Assembly (NCBI GenBank): GCA_023410975.1
Contig: JAEYPG010000447.1
Location: 1 to 10,206, forward strand
Direction of reading: 5' to 3'
From: Pseudomonadota bacterium
Lineage (GTDB): Bacteria; Pseudomonadota; Gammaproteobacteria; Burkholderiales; Burkholderiaceae_C
DNA length: 10,206 bases
Shown here: in pieces, positions 1 through 8,006 of the stretch
How positions within the stretch are numbered: the stretch's first letter is position 1
Layout of the letters: every line of letters begins with the position of its first letter
The notes under the pieces: generated by a model
The model's input: only the letters and a program-made list of their open reading frames with translations
The model's database searches: none
Told to the model about the DNA's origin: nothing
Made by a program: the position numbers and the translations under genes

Positions 1-1
1 G

Positions 2-136
2 CGCAGCATCCTCAAGGGCCGCGCGCCGTTCTATGAGAAGGCCGATGCCGTGCTGGACACCAGCCGGCAGCCCCTGGACGAGAGCCTGGCGCTGCTCAAG
101 CAGGCCGTGGACAAACTGTTCCAGTCCCAGGCGTAG
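2..136 (+). CDS. C-terminal tail of a BoxR-like / shikimate-kinase-fold protein (5' part outside window)
   Basis: Reading frame 2 is open from the window edge to a TAG at 134-136, giving 44 residues. They run from RSILKGRAPFYEKAD through a VLDTS motif to an amphipathic end (DESLALLKQAVDKLF). This matches the C-terminal end of the boxR product in this same window, which has RRILLERAAFYGKAD followed by FDTSGK and a similar terminal helix. In shikimate-kinase folds this part follows the LID and carries the R-x-x-x-Y-x-x-x-A-D...DTS pattern. A stand-alone AroK usually has PLY rather than PFY/AFY here, so a second BoxR-type regulator (XRE helix-turn-helix plus kinase-like effector domain) seems more likely than shikimate kinase. 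The helix-turn-helix and Walker A parts are not visible, so the family call rests on this tail alone. It converges with the chemoreceptor gene, with 24 bp between the two stops. Confidence 0.65.
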   Translation, partial: RSILKGRAPFYEKADAVLDTSRQPLDESLALLKQAVDKLFQSQA

Positions 137-160
137 GACCGGCCATTCCGGGGCTGCGGA

Positions 161-1720
161 TCATGCCGTGCGGAAGACCGAGACCGAAGCCATCAGCTGC
201 TCGGCTTGGCGCTGCAGCGTAGCAGTCGCAGCGGCAGCCTGCTCCACCAGCGCGGCGTTCTGCTGGGTGTTGTGGTCCATCCGGCTGATGGCCTCATTGA
301 CGCCCGCCACGCCCGTGGCCTGCTCCTTGTTGGCACGGGCGATCTCCGACACCAGGTCGGCCACCTCTTGAATCGAGTCCACGACGCGCCTCATGATCTG
401 GCCAGCGGTCTGCACCTTCGTCGCGCCGATGCCTGCCTGCTGCGCGGAAGCGGTGATGAGATGGCGGATCTCCCGAGCCGCGTCGGCACTCCGGGTGGCC
501 AGGGCCCGGACTTCGTGAGCCACGACCGCGAAGCCGCGGCCCTGATCGCCCGCGCGCGCTGCTTCCACCGCGGCATTCAGGGACAGGATGTTGGTCTGGA
601 AGGCGATGCCATCGATCACGGTGATGATGTCGCCGATGCGCTTGGACTGGTCGTTGATGTCGTTCATGGCCTGGACCACCTCCCCAACCACGGCCCCGCC
701 TTCGCGCGCAACCGCCGCGGCTTGAGCGGCCAGTTCGTTGGCGTGAAGGGCGTTGGCGCTGTTGTGCTGCATCTGCGTCGATAGCTGCTCCACCGTGGCA
801 GCCGTCACCTGCAGCGACGAGACCGTCTGCTCGGTGCGGTTCGAGAGGTCGCGGTTGCCGGCCGCGATCTCGTGCGAGGCCATGTCAATCTGTTCCGCGA
901 CCCGGCGGATGTCCGTCATCATGCCGCTGAGCTTGAGCGTGACACCGTTGAGGGCTGCGAGCACCTGGCCCGTGGCGTCGCCACCGGCCCCTTCAGCACG
1001 CCGGCTCAGGTTGCCCTGCGCCACGTCCCGCGCGATGTCCACGGCGCGTGACAGTGGCCGCGTGATCAGCCGCGTGCACCACCCGGTGGCCGCCAAGGAA
1101 AGCCCCATGGCCATCAGCAGGGCTGCGAGCGCTGCCGCGGAAGCCTGGTGTACCGTTTCCATGACCTTGGCGGACTGGTCACGGCTGTCCTGCTCGACCT
1201 CGGCCACCAGCTCGTCGAGCAGCTTGTTGAGCCTGAGGGTGTCCCGGTAGCCGGTATTCATCACCATGGCGGCCGAGCTCAGGCCCCCGCTCTTCATGTC
1301 GAGTGTCTCGCCAGAGATGCGCAGGAAATTTTCGAGCGCCTTTTCCACCTCCGCGTAACGCTGGGCCCGTTCACCAGCGGAAGCCGCTTTCAGCCGGGCG
1401 ACATCGGTCTTGAGCGTCTGGAATTCTTGCGCGAGCTGCTTGTCGATGGCCTCGATCTGCCGCGCCTTCATGCCGGCGCCTTCGTAGGCCAAGCTGCGCA
1501 TGACGAGGGCCTCGACAGACGCTACATGGATGCGCAATCGCTGGGCTGCGTCCACGGCGGGCAGATGGTGCGCGGTCAGCGCTTCCAGGGAACTGATAGT
1601 CGTCTTGTTGCTGAAGTAGGTGACCGCGGCTATGACAAGGAGGAACAGGATCGCGATGGCCGGCGACAAGGCAGCCTTGACGCCAATGGGAGCATCACGA
1701 AACAGACGACTGATTGACAT
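161..1720 (-). CDS. Methyl-accepting chemotaxis protein with 4-helix-bundle-type periplasmic domain
   Basis: A 519-residue transmembrane chemoreceptor that would signal ligand occupancy to CheA/CheW. Membrane segments are at about 16-37 and 194-215 and enclose a roughly 155-residue, largely helical periplasmic domain with no Cache-like signature, suggestive of a 4HB_MCP fold. HAMP spans about 217-270 and begins with the usual LITRPL. The cytoplasmic signalling domain contains the hairpin tip at 371-401, with FQTNILSLNAAVEAARAG and then DQGRGFAVV, the contact region for CheA/CheW. The protein ends in VFRTA, with no NWETF-like tether for CheR/CheB. I chose ATG 1720 (MSISRLFRDAP); a TTG at 1762 in frame would add 14 residues, but it would put an intercistronic hairpin inside the coding region. 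Neither start has a strong ribosome-binding site. It lies 82 bp behind the secreted Cache gene and is probably co-transcribed with it; a role in taxis to benzoate or related aromatics is inferred from context. Confidence 0.93.
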   Translation of the reverse strand: MSISRLFRDAPIGVKAALSPAIAILFLLVIAAVTYFSNKTTISSLEALTAHHLPAVDAAQRLRIHVASVEALVMRSLAYEGAGMKARQIEAIDKQLAQEFQTLKTDVARLKAASAGERAQRYAEVEKALENFLRISGETLDMKSGGLSSAAMVMNTGYRDTLRLNKLLDELVAEVEQDSRDQSAKVMETVHQASAAALAALLMAMGLSLAATGWCTRLITRPLSRAVDIARDVAQGNLSRRAEGAGGDATGQVLAALNGVTLKLSGMMTDIRRVAEQIDMASHEIAAGNRDLSNRTEQTVSSLQVTAATVEQLSTQMQHNSANALHANELAAQAAAVAREGGAVVGEVVQAMNDINDQSKRIGDIITVIDGIAFQTNILSLNAAVEAARAGDQGRGFAVVAHEVRALATRSADAAREIRHLITASAQQAGIGATKVQTAGQIMRRVVDSIQEVADLVSEIARANKEQATGVAGVNEAISRMDHNTQQNAALVEQAAAATATLQRQAEQLMASVSVFRTA

Positions 1721-1749
1721 GGGTTCTACCGGCAAGGACGAGAACAGCC

Positions 1750-1773
1750 CCGGGTACCGCAACGGGTACCCGG
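1750..1773 (-). repeat. Intercistronic hairpin between Cache gene and chemoreceptor gene
   Basis: Perfect inverted repeat with 9-base arms, CCGGGTACC at 1750-1758 and GGTACCCGG at 1765-1773, and a 6-base loop. It sits between the Cache stop and the chemoreceptor ATG. No U-run follows it on the minus strand, so it is not a typical intrinsic terminator. An RNA-processing or stability element, or a partial attenuator that lowers receptor expression, is possible. Confidence 0.5.
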
Positions 1774-1802
1774 CCGTGGCAAAGCAGGCTGCTGAAGCCG
1801 TG

Positions 1803-2264
1803 TCAGCGATAGACCCCTACCCCGACGTACAGCTCCGTACCGGGAATCCGGACCACATAGGAGGACTTGTCCTCGACTTTCCTGGTCTGGGGATGCGCCC
1901 ACTCGTAGTCGATCCAGCCCGCGCCCTGGCCCTTGGCGATGCGAATCATTTCCTTGACAAACTCCTTGCCGTTGCTGTCCCTGAGCTCCAGCACGTTACG
2001 GCTCATCATCTTGTCGTTGGCGTGGAACCTCATGACCCCGGCAAAGTCCTGCACGAAGGGGTAGAGATCCTTGGGTTGCCATTTGGCCTTGTCGACGTTG
2101 AAGTCCTTGGCAGCCTGGTCGAAGCCCACTTTCTTCAGGTGAGCGGCTGCGGCTTCGGCCAGCGCCCTGGCTTCTTCCCGGGTGGCGCGCTCCTGAGCAT
2201 GTGTCGGGGTGCCGACGAGAAGCGCCAAGGCGAAAGACAGGCAGATATGGCGGCGATGGGTCAT
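1803..2264 (-). CDS. Secreted single-Cache-domain (sCache_2-like) protein
   Basis: A 153-residue protein with a clear signal peptide: MTHRRH, then the hydrophobic stretch LSFALALLVG, then a THA-QE cleavage site near residue 23. The mature part is one small domain. Its end has the signature of single Cache type 2 domains: GWIDYEW at 117-123, a P then a charged turn, KSSYVVRIPG at 133-142 and YVGVGVY at 146-152. Such domains usually form the extracellular sensor of chemoreceptors and kinases; here the domain has no membrane anchor and would be free in the periplasm. ATG 2264 is chosen because GAGGGAGA lies at ribosome-binding distance and the signal peptide starts there; an in-frame upstream extension to 2339 would run through a GC hairpin. 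It is followed by the chemoreceptor gene, so a soluble ligand-binding partner of that receptor is a reasonable but unproven idea. Confidence 0.85.
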   Translation of the reverse strand: MTHRRHICLSFALALLVGTPTHAQERATREEARALAEAAAAHLKKVGFDQAAKDFNVDKAKWQPKDLYPFVQDFAGVMRFHANDKMMSRNVLELRDSNGKEFVKEMIRIAKGQGAGWIDYEWAHPQTRKVEDKSSYVVRIPGTELYVGVGVYR

Positions 2265-2301
2265 GACGGTCTCCCTCGGTGATGAAGTGTTGTGATGGTT
2301 G

Positions 2302-2329
2302 GCCCCGGCCGGCACGGGCCGGCCGGGGC
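2302..2329 (-). terminator. Strong GC hairpin between permease gene and Cache gene
   Basis: Perfect 11-base inverted repeat, GCCCCGGCCGG at 2302-2312 and CCGGCCGGGGC at 2319-2329, with a 6-base loop, lying 89 bp beyond the permease stop. There is no T-run on the minus strand after it, so this may be a Rho-assisted terminator or a transcript 3'-end stabiliser rather than a textbook intrinsic terminator. The rest of 2265-2417 shows no clear sigma-70 promoter; TTGATT (minus strand, just upstream of the hairpin) has no good -10 partner. Confidence 0.45.
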
Positions 2330-2417
2330 GGGTTTGCAATCAAGCCGGGACCGGGCCAAACGTCGTGATACGCAGCGGGTTCACCAAGGGCCCAGGTGAG
2401 GTTGCCTCGCGCTGGGC

Positions 2418-3794
2418 TTACTTGCGCTCGACGCTGACGCCCATGGGCACCGGGCTGGAGCCAACCACCTTCACGCTTTGCGGGTGTGCCGAAGCAGCGC
2501 GGCCGTGGTTGATCATCGCCACGGCGACCGCGGCGATCACCGCGGGGACGGCGATGGCGATGAAGTTTTGCTGCAGCGGCAAGGCCATGCCCACCAGCGT
2601 GCCGATGACGATCGGGGCCAGGATCGCGCCGCTGCGGCCCACACCCGAGGCGAAGCCGATGCCGGTGGAGCGGATCGCCATGGGGTAGAACTGCCCGGCG
2701 TAGGCGTAGGTGACGATCTGCGTGCCGATGGTCGAGGCGCCGGCCAGGCCCACGACAAGGAACAGCGCCTCGGTCGGCATGGGCACGCCCAGCAACGTGA
2801 TCGACACGGCCGCCAGCACGTACATCGAGAACAGCACCCACTTGATGTGGAACCGGTCGGCCAGCCAGCCGCCACCCACCGCGCCGACCATCGCCCCGAA
2901 ATTCAGCGTCAGCACGAAGGTCAGCGCCGAGCCCAGGCTGTAGCCGGCGCTGGCCATCAGCTTGGTCAGCCAAGAGCTCAGCGCGTAGACCATGAACAGG
3001 CACATGAAGAACGCGATCCAGAACATCACGGTGCTGAAGCCGCGGCCGTCCTGGAACAGGTGCTTGATCGGTGCGTTGTCGGCCTTGTCCTCAGCGGGCA
3101 GCGCGAAGTGGTCACTCGCCGTCGGACGGAAGCCTGGCTCCACCCGTGCAACGATGGCCTTGAGCTCCTCGTGGCGGCCTTGCTTGAGCAGGAACGGCAT
3201 CGACTCCGGCAGCGACTTCAGGATGAACGGGATCAGCACCACCGGCAGCGCCGCGGCCAGGAACACGGACTGCCAGCCATAGCTTTCGATCAGTCCCTTG
3301 CCCAGCACCGCGGCGAGCATGCCGCCCACCGCGTAGCCGCTGAACATCAGCGTGACCATCGTCGAGCGCACCTTGCGCGGCGAGTATTCAGTCATCTGCG
3401 CCACGACGTTGGGCATCACGCCGCCGATGCCCAGGCCGGCCAGGAAGCGCGTGACGCTGAACATCACCGGATCGTTCGTGAGCCCGGCCGCGGCCGTGAA
3501 CAAGCTGAACAGCGCGATGCAGATCGCGATCGCCCAGCGACGGCCGATGCGGTCCGCGATGGTGCCCAGGAAGATGGCGCCGAACATCATGCCGAACAGC
3601 GCCGAGCTGACCATGAAGCCGGCTTGGGTTGGGGCCACGCCCATTTGCTTCATGATCGAGGGCAGCGCGATGCCGGCCACTGCAAGGTCGTAGCCGTCGA
3701 AGATGATGATGAGCGCGCACCAGAACAGGACCAGGCCGTGGAAGCCGTTGAAGCGGGCCTCATCGGCGATCTTGTGGACGTCTATTTGTCTCAT
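2418..3794 (-). CDS. benK: Aromatic acid:H+ symporter, major facilitator superfamily (BenK/PcaK-like)
   Basis: A 458-residue, 12-helix inner-membrane permease expected to bring benzoate (or a hydroxybenzoate) into the cell by proton symport. The first helix holds DGYD at 33-36, the acidic motif characteristic of the aromatic acid:H+ symporter (AAHS) family and needed for transport in PcaK. The loop after helix 2 has DRIGRR at 81-86, and the matching loop in the second half has GGGWLADRF at 307-315. A family-typical FYPMAIRSTGIGFASG lies at 369-384. A central cytoplasmic loop at about 195-255 separates the two six-helix halves. The ATG at 3794 has AGGAG nine bases upstream. It follows the hydrolase by 116 bp and probably belongs to the same catabolic operon. 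Benzoate as substrate is inferred from the neighbouring benzoate-CoA ligase; closely related permeases carry 4-hydroxybenzoate or protocatechuate. Confidence 0.9.
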   Translation of the reverse strand: MRQIDVHKIADEARFNGFHGLVLFWCALIIIFDGYDLAVAGIALPSIMKQMGVAPTQAGFMVSSALFGMMFGAIFLGTIADRIGRRWAIAICIALFSLFTAAAGLTNDPVMFSVTRFLAGLGIGGVMPNVVAQMTEYSPRKVRSTMVTLMFSGYAVGGMLAAVLGKGLIESYGWQSVFLAAALPVVLIPFILKSLPESMPFLLKQGRHEELKAIVARVEPGFRPTASDHFALPAEDKADNAPIKHLFQDGRGFSTVMFWIAFFMCLFMVYALSSWLTKLMASAGYSLGSALTFVLTLNFGAMVGAVGGGWLADRFHIKWVLFSMYVLAAVSITLLGVPMPTEALFLVVGLAGASTIGTQIVTYAYAGQFYPMAIRSTGIGFASGVGRSGAILAPIVIGTLVGMALPLQQNFIAIAVPAVIAAVAVAMINHGRAASAHPQSVKVVGSSPVPMGVSVERK

Positions 3795-3910
3795 GGTTCC
3801 GTCTCCTAGTGGTGTTGTGTCGAGGGTGGGCTGCAGCGTTCGCCCCGGCGCGGCTCTGACTTGCAGGCGCGTGCATGCCCGTGCTGAGTGGGCTTATGAA
3901 GCCGGGGCCC
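3795..3910 (-). promoter_or_regulatory. Intergenic region upstream of permease with TGCA-N6-TGCA repeat
   Basis: This 116-bp gap between the hydrolase stop and the permease start holds TGCA at 3862-3865 and again at 3872-3875, a 10-bp direct repeat like that found downstream of the boxC -10 (9629 and 9639). BzdR/BoxR-family operators are, to my knowledge, built on TGCA repeats, so this is a candidate BoxR site. An 8-base inverted repeat (GCCCCGGC at 3842-3849, GCCGGGGC at 3901-3908) flanks it. No convincing -35/-10 pair was found. The permease ribosome-binding site AGGAG is near 3804-3808. Confidence 0.4.
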
Positions 3911-4770
3911 TCAGCCGAGGTCACCGCCCACGGGCAGCGTCACGCCGGTGATGCAGGTGGCCTCGTCGCGGGCCAGGAGGCGTTGTAGGAAGTCGCGCGT
4001 GCCGGCGATCACGGCTGCGGGTTGGTCGCGGTGGGGCGAGTGGCCGCAGTTGGGAAGCTTGAGCAGCTCGGTGCGCGGCACCGCCTGGGCAATGCCGTCG
4101 ATCTGCGCCATGGTTCCGTAGGGATCGTCGTGGCCCTGGATGGCCAGCACCGGAGCGCTGATTCGCGGCAGCAGCGCCTCGATGCTCCAGCGGGGGAATT
4201 CGTCGTCCAGCCAGATGCGGTTCCAGCCCCAGAACGCAGAGTCCACGTCGTCGTGGTATTTCGCCAGCCGTGGGCGCAGGTCGCCCTCGACATAAGCCCG
4301 GCGTGCCTCGCGGATGCTCTTGAGCCCGAACTCCTCGACCAGGATGTGCGGTGCCATCACGATGGTGCCGCCCACCCGTTGCGGGAAAGTCGCGGCGTGG
4401 ATCAGGGCGATCGAGCCGCCGTCGCTGTGGCCGAAGAGCCAATAGGGCTGCTGCACGCCCAGCGCATCGAGCAAAGCCGGCAGAACCTGCTGTGCCTGGA
4501 CGTGCATGAAGTCCAGCCCCCAGCGCTCGTCGTGCGGTCGCGGCGTGGAGCGGCCGTAGCCGGGGCGCGAGTAGACCAGTCCTCGCGCACCCACGGCTGC
4601 GCACAGTTGCGTGGGAAAGTCCTTCCACATGCTCACGGAGCCGAGCCCCTCATGCAGGAAGACGAGCAGCGGCGCATTGGGGTCGTCGCAGCCTACCCAG
4701 TCGTACTCCAGCCGCAACTCACGCTGCGCCGCGGGCAGATCGACGAAGCGGCTGATCACGGTGGCAGCGC

Positions 4771-4774
<4 letters not shown>
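3911..4774 (-). CDS. Alpha/beta hydrolase of the box cluster, with an SDR-like C-terminal tail
   Basis: A 287-residue cytoplasmic alpha/beta-fold hydrolase. The parts visible are an oxyanion-hole loop HEGLGS at 41-46, SRPGYGRS at 69-76, the nucleophile elbow GHSDGG with Ser117, the acid in QGHDDPYG (Asp216 or Asp217) and the catalytic His245 in NCGHSPH. The start is GTG 4774, whose GTGA overlaps the ligase stop by 4 bases, so translation is coupled to the ligase. Hydrolases of this kind are found beside box genes and have been suggested to act as lactonase or thioester/ester hydrolase on pathway by-products; the substrate is unknown. The fold should end near FLQRLL at 262-267. The last 20 residues (RDEATCITG then VTLPVGGDLG) instead look like the C-terminus of FabG-type short-chain dehydrogenases, which suggests a 3' gene fusion or deletion scar. 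Confidence 0.88.
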
Positions 4775-6339
<1,565 letters not shown>

Positions 6340-6369
6340 GGGGTGTGGTCTCCTGTAGATGTTGTGGTG

Positions 6370-6406
6370 GGCGCGCTGCAGCGCCTGCGGTGGAGCGCTT
6401 GCGCTC
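6370..6406 (-). repeat. Two short palindromes at the boxD-ligase junction
   Basis: The 65-bp gap after boxD holds a perfect 12-base palindrome GCGCTGCAGCGC at 6373-6384. A small hairpin GAGCGC-TT-GCGCTC at 6393-6406 overlaps the boxD stop codon. Neither is followed by a U-run on the minus strand. They may be transcript-processing sites within the operon or merely a by-product of GC-rich sequence. Confidence 0.3.
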
Positions 6407-7970
6407 AGTGGCTCAGCGGCAGCGCGCCCAGGGCCTGGATCACGGCGGCCTCGGCCTGCACCGCCGCGCGGCGGTGGTAGAAGCCCAGCGCGCGCAGGCC
6501 GCCGAGCTCCTCGCCGCCACCGGCGCGGCCGGGGCCGCCGTGCAGCGAGTGCGGCATCACGTTGCCGTGGCCGGTATGCGTGGCGCCCACTGCGGGGCTG
6601 ACCACGTGCACGCGGCCGTGGCAGGCGGCCAGCTCCGTGGCGGCCTGTGCGAGGCTCACGGCCTCGTCGCCGTAGAGCGAGCACACCAGGGAGCCTTCGC
6701 CCCGCGCGACCAGGGACAGCGCATGCGCGAGGTCGCGGTAGGGCATGAGCGTGGCCACCGGACCAAACACTTCGACGCGGTGCACGAGGTCGGCGTGGTC
6801 CGGGTCGTCGCAGGCCAGCAGCGTGGGCGCGATGCAGGCCGCCACGGCCGCATCGGCTCCCACCAGCGGCTGGGCGCTGCCGTCGAACACCACGCGGGTT
6901 TGGGCCTTCAGCGCCTCGATGCCGGCGCGCACGCCCTCGAACTGCTCGCGGCTCACGAGCGCGCCCATGCGCACCGACTCGTTGCGCGGGTCACCGACGG
7001 CGATGCCCGCGAGCTTGCCCGCGATGGCTTGTGCCGCTGCCTTGTACAGCGTCGCGGGGACCAGCGCCCGGCGGATGGCGGTGCATTTCTGGCCCGACTT
7101 GATGCTCATCTCGCGCACCACCTCGCGCACGAAGAGCTTCATCGCTTCGCTCTCGGGCGTTGCGTCGGGCATCAGCAGCGCGGCGTTGAGGCTGTCGGCC
7201 TCGATGTTCACGCGCACCGAGTGGGCCACCACGGTGGGATGCGACCGGATCAGCGCGGCCGTTTGCGCCGAGCCGGTGAAGGACAGCACGTCGAAGGGTT
7301 GAAGTTGCTCCAACAACCCGGCGGAGCTGCCGCAAACCACCGACAGTGCGCCTTCGGGCAGCAGCCCGGTAGCCACCGCGTCGGCCACCATGCGCTGCGT
7401 CAGCCACGCAGTGGCGGTGGCGGGCTTGACGATCACGGGCACGCCCGAGAGCAACGCCGGCGCGGCCTTTTCCCACAGACCCCAGGCGGGGAAGTTGAAT
7501 GCATTGATGAACAGCGCCACGCCGCGTGTGGGCACCAGCAAGTGCTGCGACTGGAACACGCCGTCCTTGGCCAGTGGCATGGAGGCGCCATCGAGCAGCG
7601 CCTTGGCGTCACCCAGCGCGGCGCCCCAGCGCGCGTACTGGCCCAGCGTGTACAGGCCGCCGTCGATGTCGATGCCGGAATCCGCCTTGGTGGTGCCGGA
7701 GTTGGCGGTGGCGATCTCGTAATAGGCGTCGCGGTGCGCCTGCAAGGCCTTGGCCAGGCCGCCCAGCATGGCCGCGCGCTGGTCATAGCTCATGGCGCGC
7801 AGCGCGGTGCCGCCGCGCTCCCGAGCGAAGGCGAAGGCCCGCGCCAAGTCCAGCCCCTGGCTGGAGACGCGCACCAGTTCCTGGCCGGTGACGGGATCGA
7901 ACAGCGGCGTGCCCGCGCCCTGGCCGACCACCCATTCGCCGTGGACGAAGTTCTTCAACAGCTCGGTCAT
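6405..7970 (-). CDS. boxD: 3,4-dehydroadipyl-CoA semialdehyde dehydrogenase (BoxD)
   Basis: A 521-residue aldehyde dehydrogenase that oxidises 3,4-dehydroadipyl-CoA semialdehyde, the BoxC ring-opening product, to 3,4-dehydroadipyl-CoA with NADP+ (EC 1.2.1.77). The fold starts with HGEWV at 10-14. The cofactor-binding and oxyanion region is NAFNFPAWGLWEKAAPAL at 156-173 with VKPAT at 181-185. The general base Glu257 lies in NIEADSLN and the nucleophile Cys296 in SGQKCTAIRR. The glycine-rich GHGNVMPHSLHGGPGRAGGGEELGG-like stretch near 473-497 is typical of the PaaZ/BoxD branch, where a CoA-bearing substrate must be accommodated. There is no hydratase domain, which separates it from bifunctional PaaZ. 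ATG 7970 has AAGGGA eight bases upstream. It lies 36 bp behind the DUF4863 gene and 65 bp ahead of the ligase. Phenylacetate-pathway semialdehyde dehydrogenase is the alternative; neighbours make BoxD much more likely. Confidence 0.93.
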   Translation of the reverse strand: MTELLKNFVHGEWVVGQGAGTPLFDPVTGQELVRVSSQGLDLARAFAFARERGGTALRAMSYDQRAAMLGGLAKALQAHRDAYYEIATANSGTTKADSGIDIDGGLYTLGQYARWGAALGDAKALLDGASMPLAKDGVFQSQHLLVPTRGVALFINAFNFPAWGLWEKAAPALLSGVPVIVKPATATAWLTQRMVADAVATGLLPEGALSVVCGSSAGLLEQLQPFDVLSFTGSAQTAALIRSHPTVVAHSVRVNIEADSLNAALLMPDATPESEAMKLFVREVVREMSIKSGQKCTAIRRALVPATLYKAAAQAIAGKLAGIAVGDPRNESVRMGALVSREQFEGVRAGIEALKAQTRVVFDGSAQPLVGADAAVAACIAPTLLACDDPDHADLVHRVEVFGPVATLMPYRDLAHALSLVARGEGSLVCSLYGDEAVSLAQAATELAACHGRVHVVSPAVGATHTGHGNVMPHSLHGGPGRAGGGEELGGLRALGFYHRRAAVQAEAAVIQALGALPLSH

Positions 7971-8006
7971 GAAATTTCCCTTGGAGTGATGTGCGTTGAG
8001 GCAAGG

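Noticed and set aside
137..160. Possible terminator between the two convergent stops at the left edge
   Set aside because: Only a 4-base CCGG repeat with a short loop and no T-run on either strand.
2478..3809. 443-codon + strand open frame opposite the permease gene
   Set aside because: Its product is dominated by His, Arg, Gln and Asp without membrane segments or motifs, and it mirrors the codon bias of the permease gene.
4009..4293. Small frame inside the hydrolase gene on the same strand but another phase
   Set aside because: Arg/Ser/Ala-rich frame-shifted reading of the hydrolase; the main frame is intact with all catalytic residues, so there is no sign of a frameshift.
6340..6684. N-terminal extension of the benzoate-CoA ligase by 115 residues
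   Set aside because: The extension overlaps the boxD 3' end, is Arg/Pro-rich low-complexity sequence, and the ATG at 6339 has a good AGGAG.
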